From Leidyana gryllorum EB-2025a (taxonomy: Eukaryota; Apicomplexa), in the NCBI GenBank assembly GCA_048772705.1, contig JBLWGC010000041.1, forward strand, positions 1-64,000: 64,000 nucleotides of DNA, given 5' to 3'. The translations under genes and the position numbers were made by a program. The notes below the pieces were generated by a model. It worked only from the letters and a program-made list of their open reading frames with translations. It searched no databases and was not told where the DNA came from. This document shows, in pieces, positions 8,647 through 18,834 of this stretch (position 1 is the first letter of the stretch; the number at the start of each line of letters is the position of its first letter).

Positions 8647-10023
8647 TCACCCTTGCGGGTTTCGCCGACCTGCACAATCAGACAGGAGTTGAGCGGAGTT
8701 ACACCTCAAGTGTGTCTGGTGTCTCTGGTAAAAGTCATTGGCCCCTTGCACGATTTCAGTGTTCTGAAGGACGTCTTTGACACGCGTGGCGATAGTCTCG
8801 CGGTCACAAACGGGGTTTGGAGGAATGTCGGTCCAGAGATTGGACCCAATTTTCCAATACCGCTCGGCGATCTCAGCGTTGATCGGTTGTTCTCCGGCGC
8901 AGGGGAGGAGACCTTTGGGCACAGGCGTCAATGATGCACCTTCTGTTAAGCTATTCCAGCCACAGTGGGTGATGAAAAGACGGATAGCGGGGTGTCGGAG
9001 AACTGCTGGTTGATTTACCCAGTTCACGATGAGAGATCGATCTCCGACTCGGTTGCGATAATCGATGGGGAGGCCAAATTCGTCTGTTTCACACTTAGGT
9101 TTCACCTCCTCGTCCGGTTTTTCGAGGTTGGACTTGCGAGCACGTAATGCCCACAGAAAGGGTAACCCAGTGGCAGCAATACCCTCACTCAACTCGACAA
9201 TATTGCTGCGGCTCAGCTGCACCCACGAACCCAAGGCTATATATATCACGCTGCGGGGCTTTTGTTTGTCGAGCCACTCAAGCTCAGGAGACGACACGAC
9301 GGTTCTTAGTATTCCGTCGGGTGCGATATCATTGGCATATCCCAGCGGATAACATCTTCCCTTCGGAAAGTGGGGGGGGTCATCAACGAGCACGTCCTTC
9401 TTGATTGCGTCTATGAGCTCGGTGAGTCCGGGTTGCGCTGGACTGTCGTTTGTAATCATACTACGCATTGTGCTTAGTAACTCGCTCATTTCTCGGTCAT
9501 ATAAGCTCTTGAGCTCTATCTCGGGCATTTTCTTCTGGTGGAGAGGACCGAGGCCGACAATGTGTACTTTGCTCATATCGGGCTGCTCTTCACAGAACAT
9601 CCACCCCTTCTTCCAGAGATAATAGGCGTAAAGTGGCAAAGAACACAACGCAAAGTGTTTCACTCCCAAAGCTTTGGCTAAAGGCCGACCCCAATTGACA
9701 ACCGCATCGTAGATGACCGCTCGTACGGAGAGTCCTGTAGCTCGTGCCATAGCTTCCTGCACGATTTCATCTCGCTTCAGACTCATCCATTCGAACCTTT
9801 GTCTGGAGTGCTTTGGCTCAGAGATCTCGGGTGGGGGACGGATTATCAGAACCCGTACATCGGGGAATTCCGCAGTGGGTAGCTCAGCGTACTCAGGTAG
9901 TATGAGGATAAGATGTGGTGTCAACTTTCCGTATTTGGTAACTGTAGTCAGCCTCTGGCCCAAGGCCATCATCGGACGGAAATGTCCATGACCATTGAGT
10001 GACACTAACAGAACATCTCCCAT
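8647..10023 (-). CDS. UDP-glycosyltransferase, GT1 family (copy 1)
   Basis: An intron-less 458-residue GT1-type enzyme expected to move a sugar from a UDP donor to a small lipophilic acceptor. The N-terminus, MGDVLLVSLNGHGHFRP, carries the GHxHF segment where GT1 enzymes hold the catalytic His. The donor-binding signature near residue 350 reads WVNQPAVLRHP followed by ITHCGWNSLTEG, close to the plant PSPG box. The start is set at the ATG shared with copy 2, 12 codons inside a longer frame that begins at TTG. I see no signal peptide or C-terminal membrane anchor, so it is probably cytosolic. It lies 40 bp downstream of copy 2 on the same strand. The acceptor is unknown. Confidence 0.88.
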   Translation of the reverse strand: MGDVLLVSLNGHGHFRPMMALGQRLTTVTKYGKLTPHLILILPEYAELPTAEFPDVRVLIIRPPPEISEPKHSRQRFEWMSLKRDEIVQEAMARATGLSVRAVIYDAVVNWGRPLAKALGVKHFALCSLPLYAYYLWKKGWMFCEEQPDMSKVHIVGLGPLHQKKMPEIELKSLYDREMSELLSTMRSMITNDSPAQPGLTELIDAIKKDVLVDDPPHFPKGRCYPLGYANDIAPDGILRTVVSSPELEWLDKQKPRSVIYIALGSWVQLSRSNIVELSEGIAATGLPFLWALRARKSNLEKPDEEVKPKCETDEFGLPIDYRNRVGDRSLIVNWVNQPAVLRHPAIRLFITHCGWNSLTEGASLTPVPKGLLPCAGEQPINAEIAERYWKIGSNLWTDIPPNPVCDRETIATRVKDVLQNTEIVQGANDFYQRHQTHLRCNSAQLLSDCAGRRNPQG

Positions 10024-10063
10024 TTCCGCAATTTTTGACTCCGTTTCAGCCCAAAACAAAGTG

Positions 10064-11401
10064 TTAAGAGAGAATCTCTTCGACTAAGTCCTCCAGATAT
10101 TTGGGAGCTGTAAATAGTCTGTGATGCTGATGCCTTTCATACATTTGCTGAGCCGATCGTAAGATATTCTCATCAGTTAGAATCTCCTGAATCCGAGATG
10201 CGACGATTGTCCGATCGATTTGAGGGACCGGTTGCATCTCATCCCAGAGCGACAGACCCAGCCTCCAGTGTTGCTCGGCTACTCCGGCATTCACTAACTG
10301 ATCAGCAGCACATGGCAGAAATGCTTTGGGTGCGGGTGTCAAGGAGATGCCTTCCGTCAGACTGTTCCAACCGCAATGAGTTATGAACAATCGAATGGCT
10401 GGGTGACATAACACAGCAACTTGATTCACCCATGGCGTGATCAACGCACGCTCAGCCACTCGGGTACGGAAGTCTAAGGCCAAGCCGTGATCGTCCGTCA
10501 TTTTGCCAATTGGCGATTCGGCATCCTTTTTCCGGCTCCTGAGAGCCCACAGAAAGGGCAGCCCGGTAGCAGCGAGTCCCTCGCTGAGTTCTGCCAAGTC
10601 GTTAGCACCAAGTTGCACCCAGGACCCGAGTGCCACGAAAATGACACTTCTGGGCGGTTGTCGATTCAACCATTCCACTTCCTCCGTGAGGCCCCCCGCG
10701 AAGGAGACGGATATGTCGGAGGCGTAGCCGAGGGAATACACTTTACCTTTGCCAAAAGTAGAGTCTTTGATCAGCATGTTGTCCTCGACATACTGCTTCA
10801 GCTGGTTGAATGCTGGCTCTGCTGTACTGTCATTAACTATGAGACTTCTCATTTGTCCAAACTGGGCCCGCATCAGAGGATCGTACTTGGGCGATGTACG
10901 AATATCGGGCATTTCTTTCATTCTTAGGGGCCCGAGACCAACGATCTCTACATTGTCGGTTGGTAAGGGCGGGGTGTCATAGAATAGCCACCCCTTAGAC
11001 CATAGATAGTAGCAATAGAGCGGGAGAGAACATGAAGCGATGTGTTTGACCCCGAGCACTTTCGCGAAAGGGGGTCCCCATATTGCCACCGAATCGTATA
11101 TAACACACAAAGGCGACAAATGTGCGACAGCTGACACTGCCCACTCAACGATTGACTCGATATTATCGGCCATCCAGTCAAAGAATAGAGGACCCTTGCT
11201 GAATTTCTCTGGGCAGACTTTGGTGATAACATTGACAGAAGGGAAGTCGTGCCGAGGCAATTCAGTCTCCGTAGGCAAAACCACTAAGAGATGCGGTGTG
11301 AGCATTGCCGAGATGGATATTTGAGCCAACCGCTGGCCGAGAGCCATAAGTGGGCGGAAGTGACCATGACCTCGTAGCGAAACTATCAGGACGTCTCCCA
11401 T
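10064..11401 (-). CDS. UDP-glycosyltransferase, GT1 family (copy 2)
   Basis: An intron-less 445-residue paralogue of copy 1. It starts MGDVLIVSLRGHGHFRP, with the catalytic-His region intact. The donor site reads WVNQVAVLCHP and ITHCGWNSLTEG, then a region ending AADQLVNA that corresponds to the sugar-contacting D/E-Q of GT1 enzymes. The longer frame starts at TTG; the ATG at 11401 matches the family start. It is separated by only 40 bp from copy 1 and 66 bp from copy 3, all on one strand, which suggests tandem duplication. Acceptor unknown. Confidence 0.88.
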   Translation of the reverse strand: MGDVLIVSLRGHGHFRPLMALGQRLAQISISAMLTPHLLVVLPTETELPRHDFPSVNVITKVCPEKFSKGPLFFDWMADNIESIVEWAVSAVAHLSPLCVIYDSVAIWGPPFAKVLGVKHIASCSLPLYCYYLWSKGWLFYDTPPLPTDNVEIVGLGPLRMKEMPDIRTSPKYDPLMRAQFGQMRSLIVNDSTAEPAFNQLKQYVEDNMLIKDSTFGKGKVYSLGYASDISVSFAGGLTEEVEWLNRQPPRSVIFVALGSWVQLGANDLAELSEGLAATGLPFLWALRSRKKDAESPIGKMTDDHGLALDFRTRVAERALITPWVNQVAVLCHPAIRLFITHCGWNSLTEGISLTPAPKAFLPCAADQLVNAGVAEQHWRLGLSLWDEMQPVPQIDRTIVASRIQEILTDENILRSAQQMYERHQHHRLFTAPKYLEDLVEEILS

Positions 11402-11467
11402 CACTCGGTCCTCCAAAGGGTCGTGGTTTATTTTCAAAGGCAGGATCGATCACAGAAAAATGGGGTC

Positions 11468-12826
11468 TCAGTGGGCGTCGCTACGCAGTTCCTTAATGAC
11501 GGCGTCGAAAGCTGCAGCGCCTTTGGAGCTGACGTAGTTCTGGTATAATTGGTAGAATTGGAAAGCCCCGTTCCGGTAGTCAGATTGCCCAAATAGCTCG
11601 TTGACACGTGCAGCCACATAGTTGCGCTCCAGAACTGGATTGGGAGGTCTCTTCATCCACATGTTGCGCCCGAGGTACCACCACAGTTCCGCCAACTCCG
11701 TGTTGAGAGGCTCATTACCGAGCATCGGTAAGAAGCCTTGAGGGATGGGGGTGATGCTCATGCCCTCGGTCAGAGTGTCCCAACTCGCATTGTTGATGAA
11801 GAGACCGATGGCGGGGTGCTGAAGCACCGCTTGCTGATTGCAGTAGCGGACGATGTGACATTTCTTCGGATCCATCTCGCGAGGAGGTTCGGGCTCCTCC
11901 TCCGATCTGTCAGACGGTGTTGACTGAGAAGACGAGCTCTCCGAGTCTTCGACGGGGTCACCGATCGCCCAGAACAGAGGACGACCAGTCATGGCAATGC
12001 CTTCACTGAGTTCGCGTGCGTTGGCGCTCCCGAGCTCCGAGTGAGCTCCCAGGGAGACAAACACAACGCTACCGGGCTTCTGCTCGTCAAGCCACATCTT
12101 CTGTGACGGCTCAATCTCAAAGTCGGTCTGGGTAAAGTCACAAAAGTATCCCAACGCATGGACAGAACCCTTGCCGAATGTGGGGTCGTGTCTGAGCACC
12201 TCATTTTCAACAGCCTCTTTGAGCTCATCGAACCCTGGCTCCACAGGACAGTCATTCACTATAACACTCCTGAACCCAGTCACCACGTTCTCCAGTGCTT
12301 TGACATATTCGCCTTTGGGAGCTCTCTCGCGCTTGCGGTAAGTGTTGTTAAGCGCTCCATAACTCGGTAATCTCACAGACGCAATATCATCCAACTCGCA
12401 TCTGTACCCAGCAGTATTCCACAGATAGTATGAATAGAGAGGGGTCCATAAGACACCGATAGTTTTCAAACCGAGCAGATTTGTCAAAGATGGGCCCCAT
12501 GTGGCTTCGCTGTCCAATATGGCTCCGATCGGTTTCAAGTTGTCCGTCATAGCTATGGCTTTCTGCACTATTTGAGGAGTCTCCCGTAGGATCCATTGCT
12601 GGCGCTCCTCCACGTTGATATCTTCGTCGTACTCTTCCGGAACGTTGATCGGCAGAAAATTGACGTCCGGAAACTCCTCACGGTAGTCTTCTGTCCAGCT
12701 CGTCTTGAGCATTATTAAGTGAGCCTTCAATTCATTCCCGGTGTGCGCTGTGATGCGCTGGCCCAATGCCCACATCATGCGGGGATGGCCTTTGGTGTAA
12801 GCAGATATCACTAACACATCCGTCAT
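11468..12826 (-). CDS. Divergent GT1-like glycosyltransferase with altered donor motif (copy 3)
   Basis: An intron-less 452-residue paralogue that is clearly related along its whole length but unusual. The start MTDVLVISAYTKGHPRMM keeps a His at the expected place. The donor-binding signature, HCGWNSLTEG in its neighbours, reads NNASWDTLTEG here, so the conserved His, Cys and Gly are replaced. An acidic, Ser-rich insert (SESSSSQSTPSDRSEEEPEP) sits before this motif. The frame is intact over the full family length, so it is not an obvious pseudogene. It may use a different donor, be a non-catalytic partner, or be an early relic. Confidence 0.8.
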   Translation of the reverse strand: MTDVLVISAYTKGHPRMMWALGQRITAHTGNELKAHLIMLKTSWTEDYREEFPDVNFLPINVPEEYDEDINVEERQQWILRETPQIVQKAIAMTDNLKPIGAILDSEATWGPSLTNLLGLKTIGVLWTPLYSYYLWNTAGYRCELDDIASVRLPSYGALNNTYRKRERAPKGEYVKALENVVTGFRSVIVNDCPVEPGFDELKEAVENEVLRHDPTFGKGSVHALGYFCDFTQTDFEIEPSQKMWLDEQKPGSVVFVSLGAHSELGSANARELSEGIAMTGRPLFWAIGDPVEDSESSSSQSTPSDRSEEEPEPPREMDPKKCHIVRYCNQQAVLQHPAIGLFINNASWDTLTEGMSITPIPQGFLPMLGNEPLNTELAELWWYLGRNMWMKRPPNPVLERNYVAARVNELFGQSDYRNGAFQFYQLYQNYVSSKGAAAFDAVIKELRSDAH

Positions 12827-13718
12827 CTTAATGGTGTGCACTTGGACTGTTCACCCCACAACTGCCACACAATCGCAGGGGAAGCACGGCCATTCCCTGT
12901 GAAGCTGCCTGTTTGGCCCGAACGATGCATTTATCTGGCATCTGGCCCGACATTAGTCGGCAGTTACCCTCAGGCGGACCTTTACAGTGGATTACAGATC
13001 GTCTTCACTGAGCGCATGTGAATGCTTTCAACACCCCCCCGACACACCCTCCAGTAATGTGTGTTCGGTGCGTGTGTCGTGTTTTTGGGCGAGACAGGGA
13101 ACTGATATTCGAAAAAGCTTATCGGTGATATTCGAATAATCATTGGACCCGATGGACTTTCAAGATCCCGCGAACCCTTCAACTACCTGCCCACACTTGA
13201 CACATGCCGGGTCCATGCAAGTGGATACTGTCTCTGAAGACGACTAAGAAGTGCTACATATTAGCCACGTGACGGGGCAGAATAGCGTACCTGAAATGAT
13301 ACGTCTCTTGTGTGCAACTGATTGTCGTGGCTGAGCTTCGTGTCGAAGTAACCTCAAATTAAGGTTTAACGAGGGACAGATTCTGCTTCAAAGATCTCGA
13401 TCTCATGTCAAAAAAGGTTCCTCCGGGAGTGATCGATCCTTCATCGTGTAGATGATACGTGGTGTCGCTCATTTGGCCTCATTTGATCTCTCAGTCGCGA
13501 CCTTCGTGTTGGTGTCGGTGATGATGGGTGAGTATTCCGGGTCGTATGGTGTCTTACCATGTTTACCATTTGGACTTTGGGGGTCCGGCACCATCTACTT
13601 TTGCCCTCCATCGATCACGAGGGACTCTACAGATCTACTCGATTGGGAGATCCTAAACTATCTATGGCAGGGAAAGACACTTCAAAAATGTCATGTAACT
13701 TGACTATCCCTGTCGAAT
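12827..13718. other. Intergenic, no supported gene
   Basis: 892 bp between copy 3 and the hydrolase gene. Only short frames without recognisable similarity are present. It could hold the promoter of copy 3. Confidence 0.5.
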
Positions 13719-14669
13719 TCATTTGTTGTGCTTGAGTACCCATTCCACTGCCGTGTCCATGGCTCCTCTGCAGGCTTTGGTTTTGTCCAGGCTGTTGAGC
13801 ATGACAAAGTCGTGGACTATTGATGGGAATGTGTGGTGCTCAACAGAGACTCCGGCTTTACGAAGGTTCTCAGAATAGGCAATACCTTCGTCTCGCAGAA
13901 CATCTACTTGGCCGTTGATGATCAAAGCCGGAGGCAGTCCTTTGAGCTCTTCAATCGACAGCTGCAGTGGACTTGCCTTCTTCCTCTCGTCCTCCTTCTT
14001 GGTATACTGGTCCCAGAACCATACCATTCCATCCTTGGTGAGATAGTATCCATCAGCGAACTCTTTATAGGATTCAGAGTTCATCCTCGCGTCCGTCACG
14101 GGGTAAAACAGGAGCTGTTTGTGGATTTTCGGGAGGCCCTCACCCCCAAAAGCCAATAAAGCTGCCATATTGCCTCCCACACTGTCGCCAGCAACGGTGA
14201 AGCGATCCAGACTCCATCCTTTCTCCTTCGCCAGCTTGGGCAACTCTCTCAAAACTTGTTTCATCTGCTCCAAGGCCACTGGATATTGTGCGTCCGGACT
14301 CAGCGTGTATTCCGGAACAAGAACAACGCATTTGCATCGGTGAGCCAACTCTCTGACCAGCTTCTCGTGGGTATGGAAACTGCCAAACGCCCATCCGGCT
14401 CCGTGAACATAAAAGATAACATTGTGCGGTCCAGATTGATCCTTCAAACTTTCAGGAATCACCACTTTAACATCAAAAGATCCGTTGTCGCCAGAGTATT
14501 TCAGAGTATCGATTTCGGCGGGAAGCTTCTCCACAGGCGACGATTGAAGATCCTCCAAGATTTTCCGTCCTTGCTCCACTGGCACTTCGTATATGCGCGG
14601 ATGTGCTGAAGTCGCCTTTGCGAGCTCGGCAGCCGCTGGTTCCAAAACTATTTTCGCACTATCCGCCAT
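13719..14669 (-). CDS. Alpha/beta hydrolase, hormone-sensitive-lipase/arylacetamide-deacetylase type
   Basis: A 316-residue intron-less serine esterase-like protein. The oxyanion motif HGAGWAFG lies near residue 89, close to the HGGG of this family; the nucleophile elbow is GDSVGGN near 161; the acid is probably the Asp in VDVLRDEG; the catalytic His is in SIVHDFVML near the C-terminus. It should cleave ester bonds of small acyl or aryl substrates. No signal peptide or anchor is visible. It sits on the same strand between GT1 copies 3 and 4, which suggests that acyl removal and glycosylation act on related compounds; that link is inference. Confidence 0.87.
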   Translation of the reverse strand: MADSAKIVLEPAAAELAKATSAHPRIYEVPVEQGRKILEDLQSSPVEKLPAEIDTLKYSGDNGSFDVKVVIPESLKDQSGPHNVIFYVHGAGWAFGSFHTHEKLVRELAHRCKCVVLVPEYTLSPDAQYPVALEQMKQVLRELPKLAKEKGWSLDRFTVAGDSVGGNMAALLAFGGEGLPKIHKQLLFYPVTDARMNSESYKEFADGYYLTKDGMVWFWDQYTKKEDERKKASPLQLSIEELKGLPPALIINGQVDVLRDEGIAYSENLRKAGVSVEHHTFPSIVHDFVMLNSLDKTKACRGAMDTAVEWVLKHNK

Positions 14670-14820
14670 TCTCTTCGTTTATCAAGTATAGCTTTTTGGT
14701 TCAGATCAAATGTGTCGTGAGATTTTTGAGAATACAATATCTAATCTAAGTGACACATTTGATCTGCTACTCGTGCATGCGGCCGAGCCAGATTCACCTT
14801 TGAAAAGCTGTACGTTCAAG

Positions 14821-16164
14821 TTAATTTAATATTTCCTCCATCAACTTCCCCAAGTGATGTGGATAAGAGCATTTCATGTGTATCTGATGATCATCATACA
14901 ATGTTTGAGACGCCCGCAAGATTTCTTGGTCCTCTAATATATCGCAAATCCTTGAGGCCACCACTGTCCGATTGCACACCGGCAACGGAGCTGGTTTTGT
15001 CCATAGTGACTTCCCAATCCGCCAGTGATGCTCGGCAATGTCGGCCGTAACTATCTGATCTCCGCGGTTGGGTAGAAAAGCCTTGGGGGCGGGGGTAAAA
15101 GATATGCCTTCCGTCATACTGTTCCATCCGCAATGCGTCACGAATAAAGCGATAGCAGGATGTTGTAAAACAGCACATTGATCCACCCAAGGAGTTATCA
15201 GTGCATGATCACACACACGTGTGTGGTACTCTGTGCTCAACCCACTATCCTGATTATACTTGGTAGTCCCGTCATCCGCTAGTTGCCTGTTTCTCAGAGC
15301 CCACAGGAAGGGGAGTCCAGTCGCAGCAAGGCCTTCGCTCAGCTCAATCAGATTAGAATCACTCAGCGGAACCCAAGACCCCAAAGCGATAAACACAACA
15401 CTTCTGGGTGTCTGTTGGTCCAACCAATGAAGTTCTTTGGTCCTGGTGGATGGAGTCGAAACCACCTCACACCGATAACCCAGCGGGTATAGCATTCCCT
15501 TGCCATGTTTGGGATGGTGTATCAAGAGTTTGGATTCCACCGCCTTTTTGAGCTCCTCAAAACTGGGCTCTCCAGTACTATTGTTGAGTATCATGCTCCG
15601 CATTTTGCCCATTACAGAATTCATTTTCGCAACATATCTCGGCGTGGTGCTGGAAGCTGTGAGTACGTCGACATGAAGGGGGCCAATTCCGGGAATCTCT
15701 GTCCCTCGGACATTCTGCGCATTTTCCACTAAGCAGTAGAGACCTTGTTTCCACAAGTAGTAGCAGTATAAAGGTAAAGTGCACAATGTTATATACTTTA
15801 CTCCGAGTCGCTCAGCAAAGTCCACCGCCCAGATAGCCACACTATCGTAAATAACGCAAACCGGATTAAAGTCTTTAATTTGATCCAGCGCCCATTGTAT
15901 GATCTCTTCAACATTATCCGCTATCCAATCAAAGATTGCTGAGGGGGTCTTACAGGACTCAGGAATGATTTTCCGTATCACATTCACCGCCGGAAAGGCA
16001 ATAGTCGGGCAAGCGTCAGCCGGGGAGGAGGTAGGTTCTGGCTGTACAACAAGCAGATGGGACCTGACTCCAGTTCCACTGAGCTGGCTCAGCTGTTGCC
16101 CCATCGCCATCACCGGACCTATATGGCCCAAACCCCAACTGGAGATCAGCAACACATCTTTCAT
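14821..16164 (-). CDS. UDP-glycosyltransferase, GT1 family (copy 4)
   Basis: A 447-residue intron-less GT1 enzyme beginning MKDVLLISSWGLGHIGPV, with the catalytic His region GLGH. The donor signature reads WVDQCAVLQHPAIALF then THCGWNSMTEG, followed by NRGDQIVTA. It is closest in pattern to copies 1 and 2. It lies 151 bp upstream of the hydrolase stop side on the same strand. The acceptor is not predictable from sequence. Confidence 0.88.
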   Translation of the reverse strand: MKDVLLISSWGLGHIGPVMAMGQQLSQLSGTGVRSHLLVVQPEPTSSPADACPTIAFPAVNVIRKIIPESCKTPSAIFDWIADNVEEIIQWALDQIKDFNPVCVIYDSVAIWAVDFAERLGVKYITLCTLPLYCYYLWKQGLYCLVENAQNVRGTEIPGIGPLHVDVLTASSTTPRYVAKMNSVMGKMRSMILNNSTGEPSFEELKKAVESKLLIHHPKHGKGMLYPLGYRCEVVSTPSTRTKELHWLDQQTPRSVVFIALGSWVPLSDSNLIELSEGLAATGLPFLWALRNRQLADDGTTKYNQDSGLSTEYHTRVCDHALITPWVDQCAVLQHPAIALFVTHCGWNSMTEGISFTPAPKAFLPNRGDQIVTADIAEHHWRIGKSLWTKPAPLPVCNRTVVASRICDILEDQEILRASQTLYDDHQIHMKCSYPHHLGKLMEEILN

Positions 16165-17315
16165 AATCTATTGCCTAATATGGCCGGAAGAGAGTACGCC
16201 TCGCCAGATGTTCGTGAGTCTGAAACCTTATAAGATGGGGAAGAGACAGATCAGAAGAAACTCGTCTCGGCTTTTCACGCGGAGATACAGATATTGCAAA
16301 AGCTCAAGATGACTAAAACTTCACCACTGTTCTTTCGGACGCCCCCACACACTGTGCGACTTGCCTGATCACGGCCGTGAGAGTTCCAGCTTTCTTGTTG
16401 CTCCTTGATAGATCCAGCAGACACAGTTGGGTCACCATGACGGCCTTCATATAACCTCGCGCTGGGCGAAGGCTTGCCAGGCAGAGCTGTGATCAATCCA
16501 AATCGGGCAACAGGGAGAGAGGAAGGCGAAGAGAGTCTTCATAACCTTCTCACCTCAGAAGAAGGCTTCACCCGGCCAGTTTCGGCAGATCGAATTGTCG
16601 GCGTCGAGTCAAGCCTCGTCCGCCCTCTCAGAAAGTCTCAGATGGGAGACACTGAACTTAGTTCAGTCCTCCCGAGGGCCTCACATCACCGGAAGTGCAA
16701 AGGCTGCTCCGCCCTCTGCACGCCTCTCATTGATCAGACGGTTGCAATCCGCAGGTAAGTTGATTTTCCGTCACAAAAAGGTGGCGAGAGCTCTGTGTGC
16801 GAGCATTGGGACATTGCCAAAACCTCAATAATCTTAGAATTTATGAAGTGTCAGACAAATGAGAGAAGTGGGCAGAACAGTGTTGATAATTAGATCACAA
16901 AAAAAGAGACTTGACCCCAAGCTGCCCCTCCTCTGGGCTGTAGTGGATGGCTGACACGCTCCGTGTCCGGCCTTGTGTGACCACCCGATCGTGCCTCCGA
17001 CCCTCAAACCTTCCGGTTTGGGCGCCGTTGGTACTCCAGTCCCAGTGTAGGGACTCGGGGTCGGGTCTCAGTTTGTTGCAAGAAAGCCTCCCAACCGGGT
17101 TACAGTGGAACGTTATTCCACCAGGCAATTATGACTTTCATAGGCTTCGTGGGGGGCACGACATTAATTTTCAGTGCATTATCGGCAGAAAGATTGACAC
17201 CCACCCGTGAGCATTGGGCAGATCGGATCGCCAGATATCTGTTTGAGCGCATCGTAGATCGATCTCAAGTCTGGAGCCTTGGCACTATTCTGGAGAAGCC
17301 GCCTTTGTTGTCTGG
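16165..17315. other. Intergenic, no supported gene
   Basis: 1151 bp between GT1 copies 4 and 5. Several overlapping short frames exist on both strands, none with recognisable similarity, and no RNA gene was recognised. Confidence 0.5.
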
Positions 17316-18683
17316 TCACCCAACGAGTTCGGCAATGAGTGAACTCATTCTGGCTTTCCCCTCGTCTTGCACGATCTGGCGCTGCCGAAAGTGTAATCCG
17401 GCGGCTTGTGACCGTATGTGAGGATCACTCAGTATATCCTTTATAGTGAGTGAAACCTGGTGTCGACCAAGACGTCGCGGCCATCTGCCCTCCCAAAGCG
17501 TTTTGCCAATCTGCCATATCTTCTCGGCAATTTCGGCATTCATATGCTGTTCTGAGCCCGACGGCAGGAACACTTTCGGTTGTGGGGACAGTGAGACGCT
17601 CTCCACCAGACTGTTCCAGCCACAGTGCGTCACGAATAGCGCCAGAGCAGGATGTCGCAGCACAGCGGCTTGGTCGACCCAATTTACTATCCTCAATTTC
17701 TCCCCCAGCCGTTCCACTACACTGAGAGGCAATCCGTGCTCAGGATGCCTTCCTCCTTCGTCCAGATCGATCGCTCGGTCATCAAACATGTCGGGAGCCA
17801 TTGGTGGCGACTTTGTTCTCCCCTTCAGTACCCACAACACGGACTTCCCCGTCTCTGCCAAACCTTCTGCTAACTCCACTAGATCAGCCGCTACCAATTC
17901 AACCCAGGTTCCGAGCGATACGAAGATCACACTGTCCGGTCCTTGAGCAGTCATCCACTCCAAGTATGAAGCCTCAGGTACTTCCACATTGCTCCTCGTC
18001 GTGATATACTCATCATAGTATCCCATGAGATGAACGTGCCCCACACCAAATGGACTCGACTTGACGAACACTTCCTCCTTGAATTCATTTGACAACTCCA
18101 AAATCCCGGGCTCCACGGGATTGTTATTCGTTATCACACTCCGTACTCTCCGTAACAATTCTTCTCGAAGTTTCGCCATCACCGGAATATGTGGAGCTCG
18201 AACTATTGGAGCGCAGTCCGACGGCAATCGCCCAATGCCGGGAATGTCCAACACGTCACCATTCAGATCCACAGCCTGGAACGCCCGCCCTTGAGCCCAC
18301 AGCCAGTAACACTGCAGAGGAGAAGTGAAAATGACAGTGTCGCGAACACCGATAGCATTGGCAACATAAGGCCCCCACGGCGTCAGCGCGTCCCATATGA
18401 CAGACACTGGTGTCACTTTCTTCAAGCCCTCCCTCACATAGCCAAGAAACTCCTCGCTCTCAAATACGTCCAGCCTGCCCTTGGCGAATTCCGGCATTTG
18501 CATCAGAATGAACTTGACCGATGGAAAGTCTCGCATCAATCTCACATCTACTCCTTCACTGGTGAAGTAAGTTACGTAGACCTCTACTTCACCACAGCCA
18601 TGGTCCATCAATGCTTGGGCAAATGCACAGATAGGCCGTGTATGCCCAAATGCGTCATGCGTCAAAATCAAAACTTCCTTCAT
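17316..18683 (-). CDS. UDP-glycosyltransferase, GT1 family (copy 5, divergent)
   Basis: A 455-residue intron-less GT1 enzyme starting MKEVLILTHDAFGHTRP with the catalytic His in FGHTRP. The donor signature is WVDQAAVLRHPALALF then THCGWNSLVESVSLSP, followed by SGSEQHMNAE, which keeps the E-Q pair. It is the most divergent of the intact copies, with its own insert before the signature (MAPDMFDDRAIDLDEGGRHP). It closes the array. Confidence 0.87.
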   Translation of the reverse strand: MKEVLILTHDAFGHTRPICAFAQALMDHGCGEVEVYVTYFTSEGVDVRLMRDFPSVKFILMQMPEFAKGRLDVFESEEFLGYVREGLKKVTPVSVIWDALTPWGPYVANAIGVRDTVIFTSPLQCYWLWAQGRAFQAVDLNGDVLDIPGIGRLPSDCAPIVRAPHIPVMAKLREELLRRVRSVITNNNPVEPGILELSNEFKEEVFVKSSPFGVGHVHLMGYYDEYITTRSNVEVPEASYLEWMTAQGPDSVIFVSLGTWVELVAADLVELAEGLAETGKSVLWVLKGRTKSPPMAPDMFDDRAIDLDEGGRHPEHGLPLSVVERLGEKLRIVNWVDQAAVLRHPALALFVTHCGWNSLVESVSLSPQPKVFLPSGSEQHMNAEIAEKIWQIGKTLWEGRWPRRLGRHQVSLTIKDILSDPHIRSQAAGLHFRQRQIVQDEGKARMSSLIAELVG

Positions 18684-18834
18684 TCTGCCGTAATGTAATT
18701 ATATATTGTCTTTCCGCCATTTACTTCCACCCCATACATCGACTTTGCAATTCATCAAGAGCGATTGACTTCATCTAAGGCAAGTTCTCAATAAGAAACA
18801 GCAAAACGGGGACACCCCACATGGAAGAGTATGT

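Noticed and set aside
11468-12826. GT1 copy 3 as a pseudogene
   Set aside because: The frame is full length without stops or frameshifts; only the donor motif is altered.
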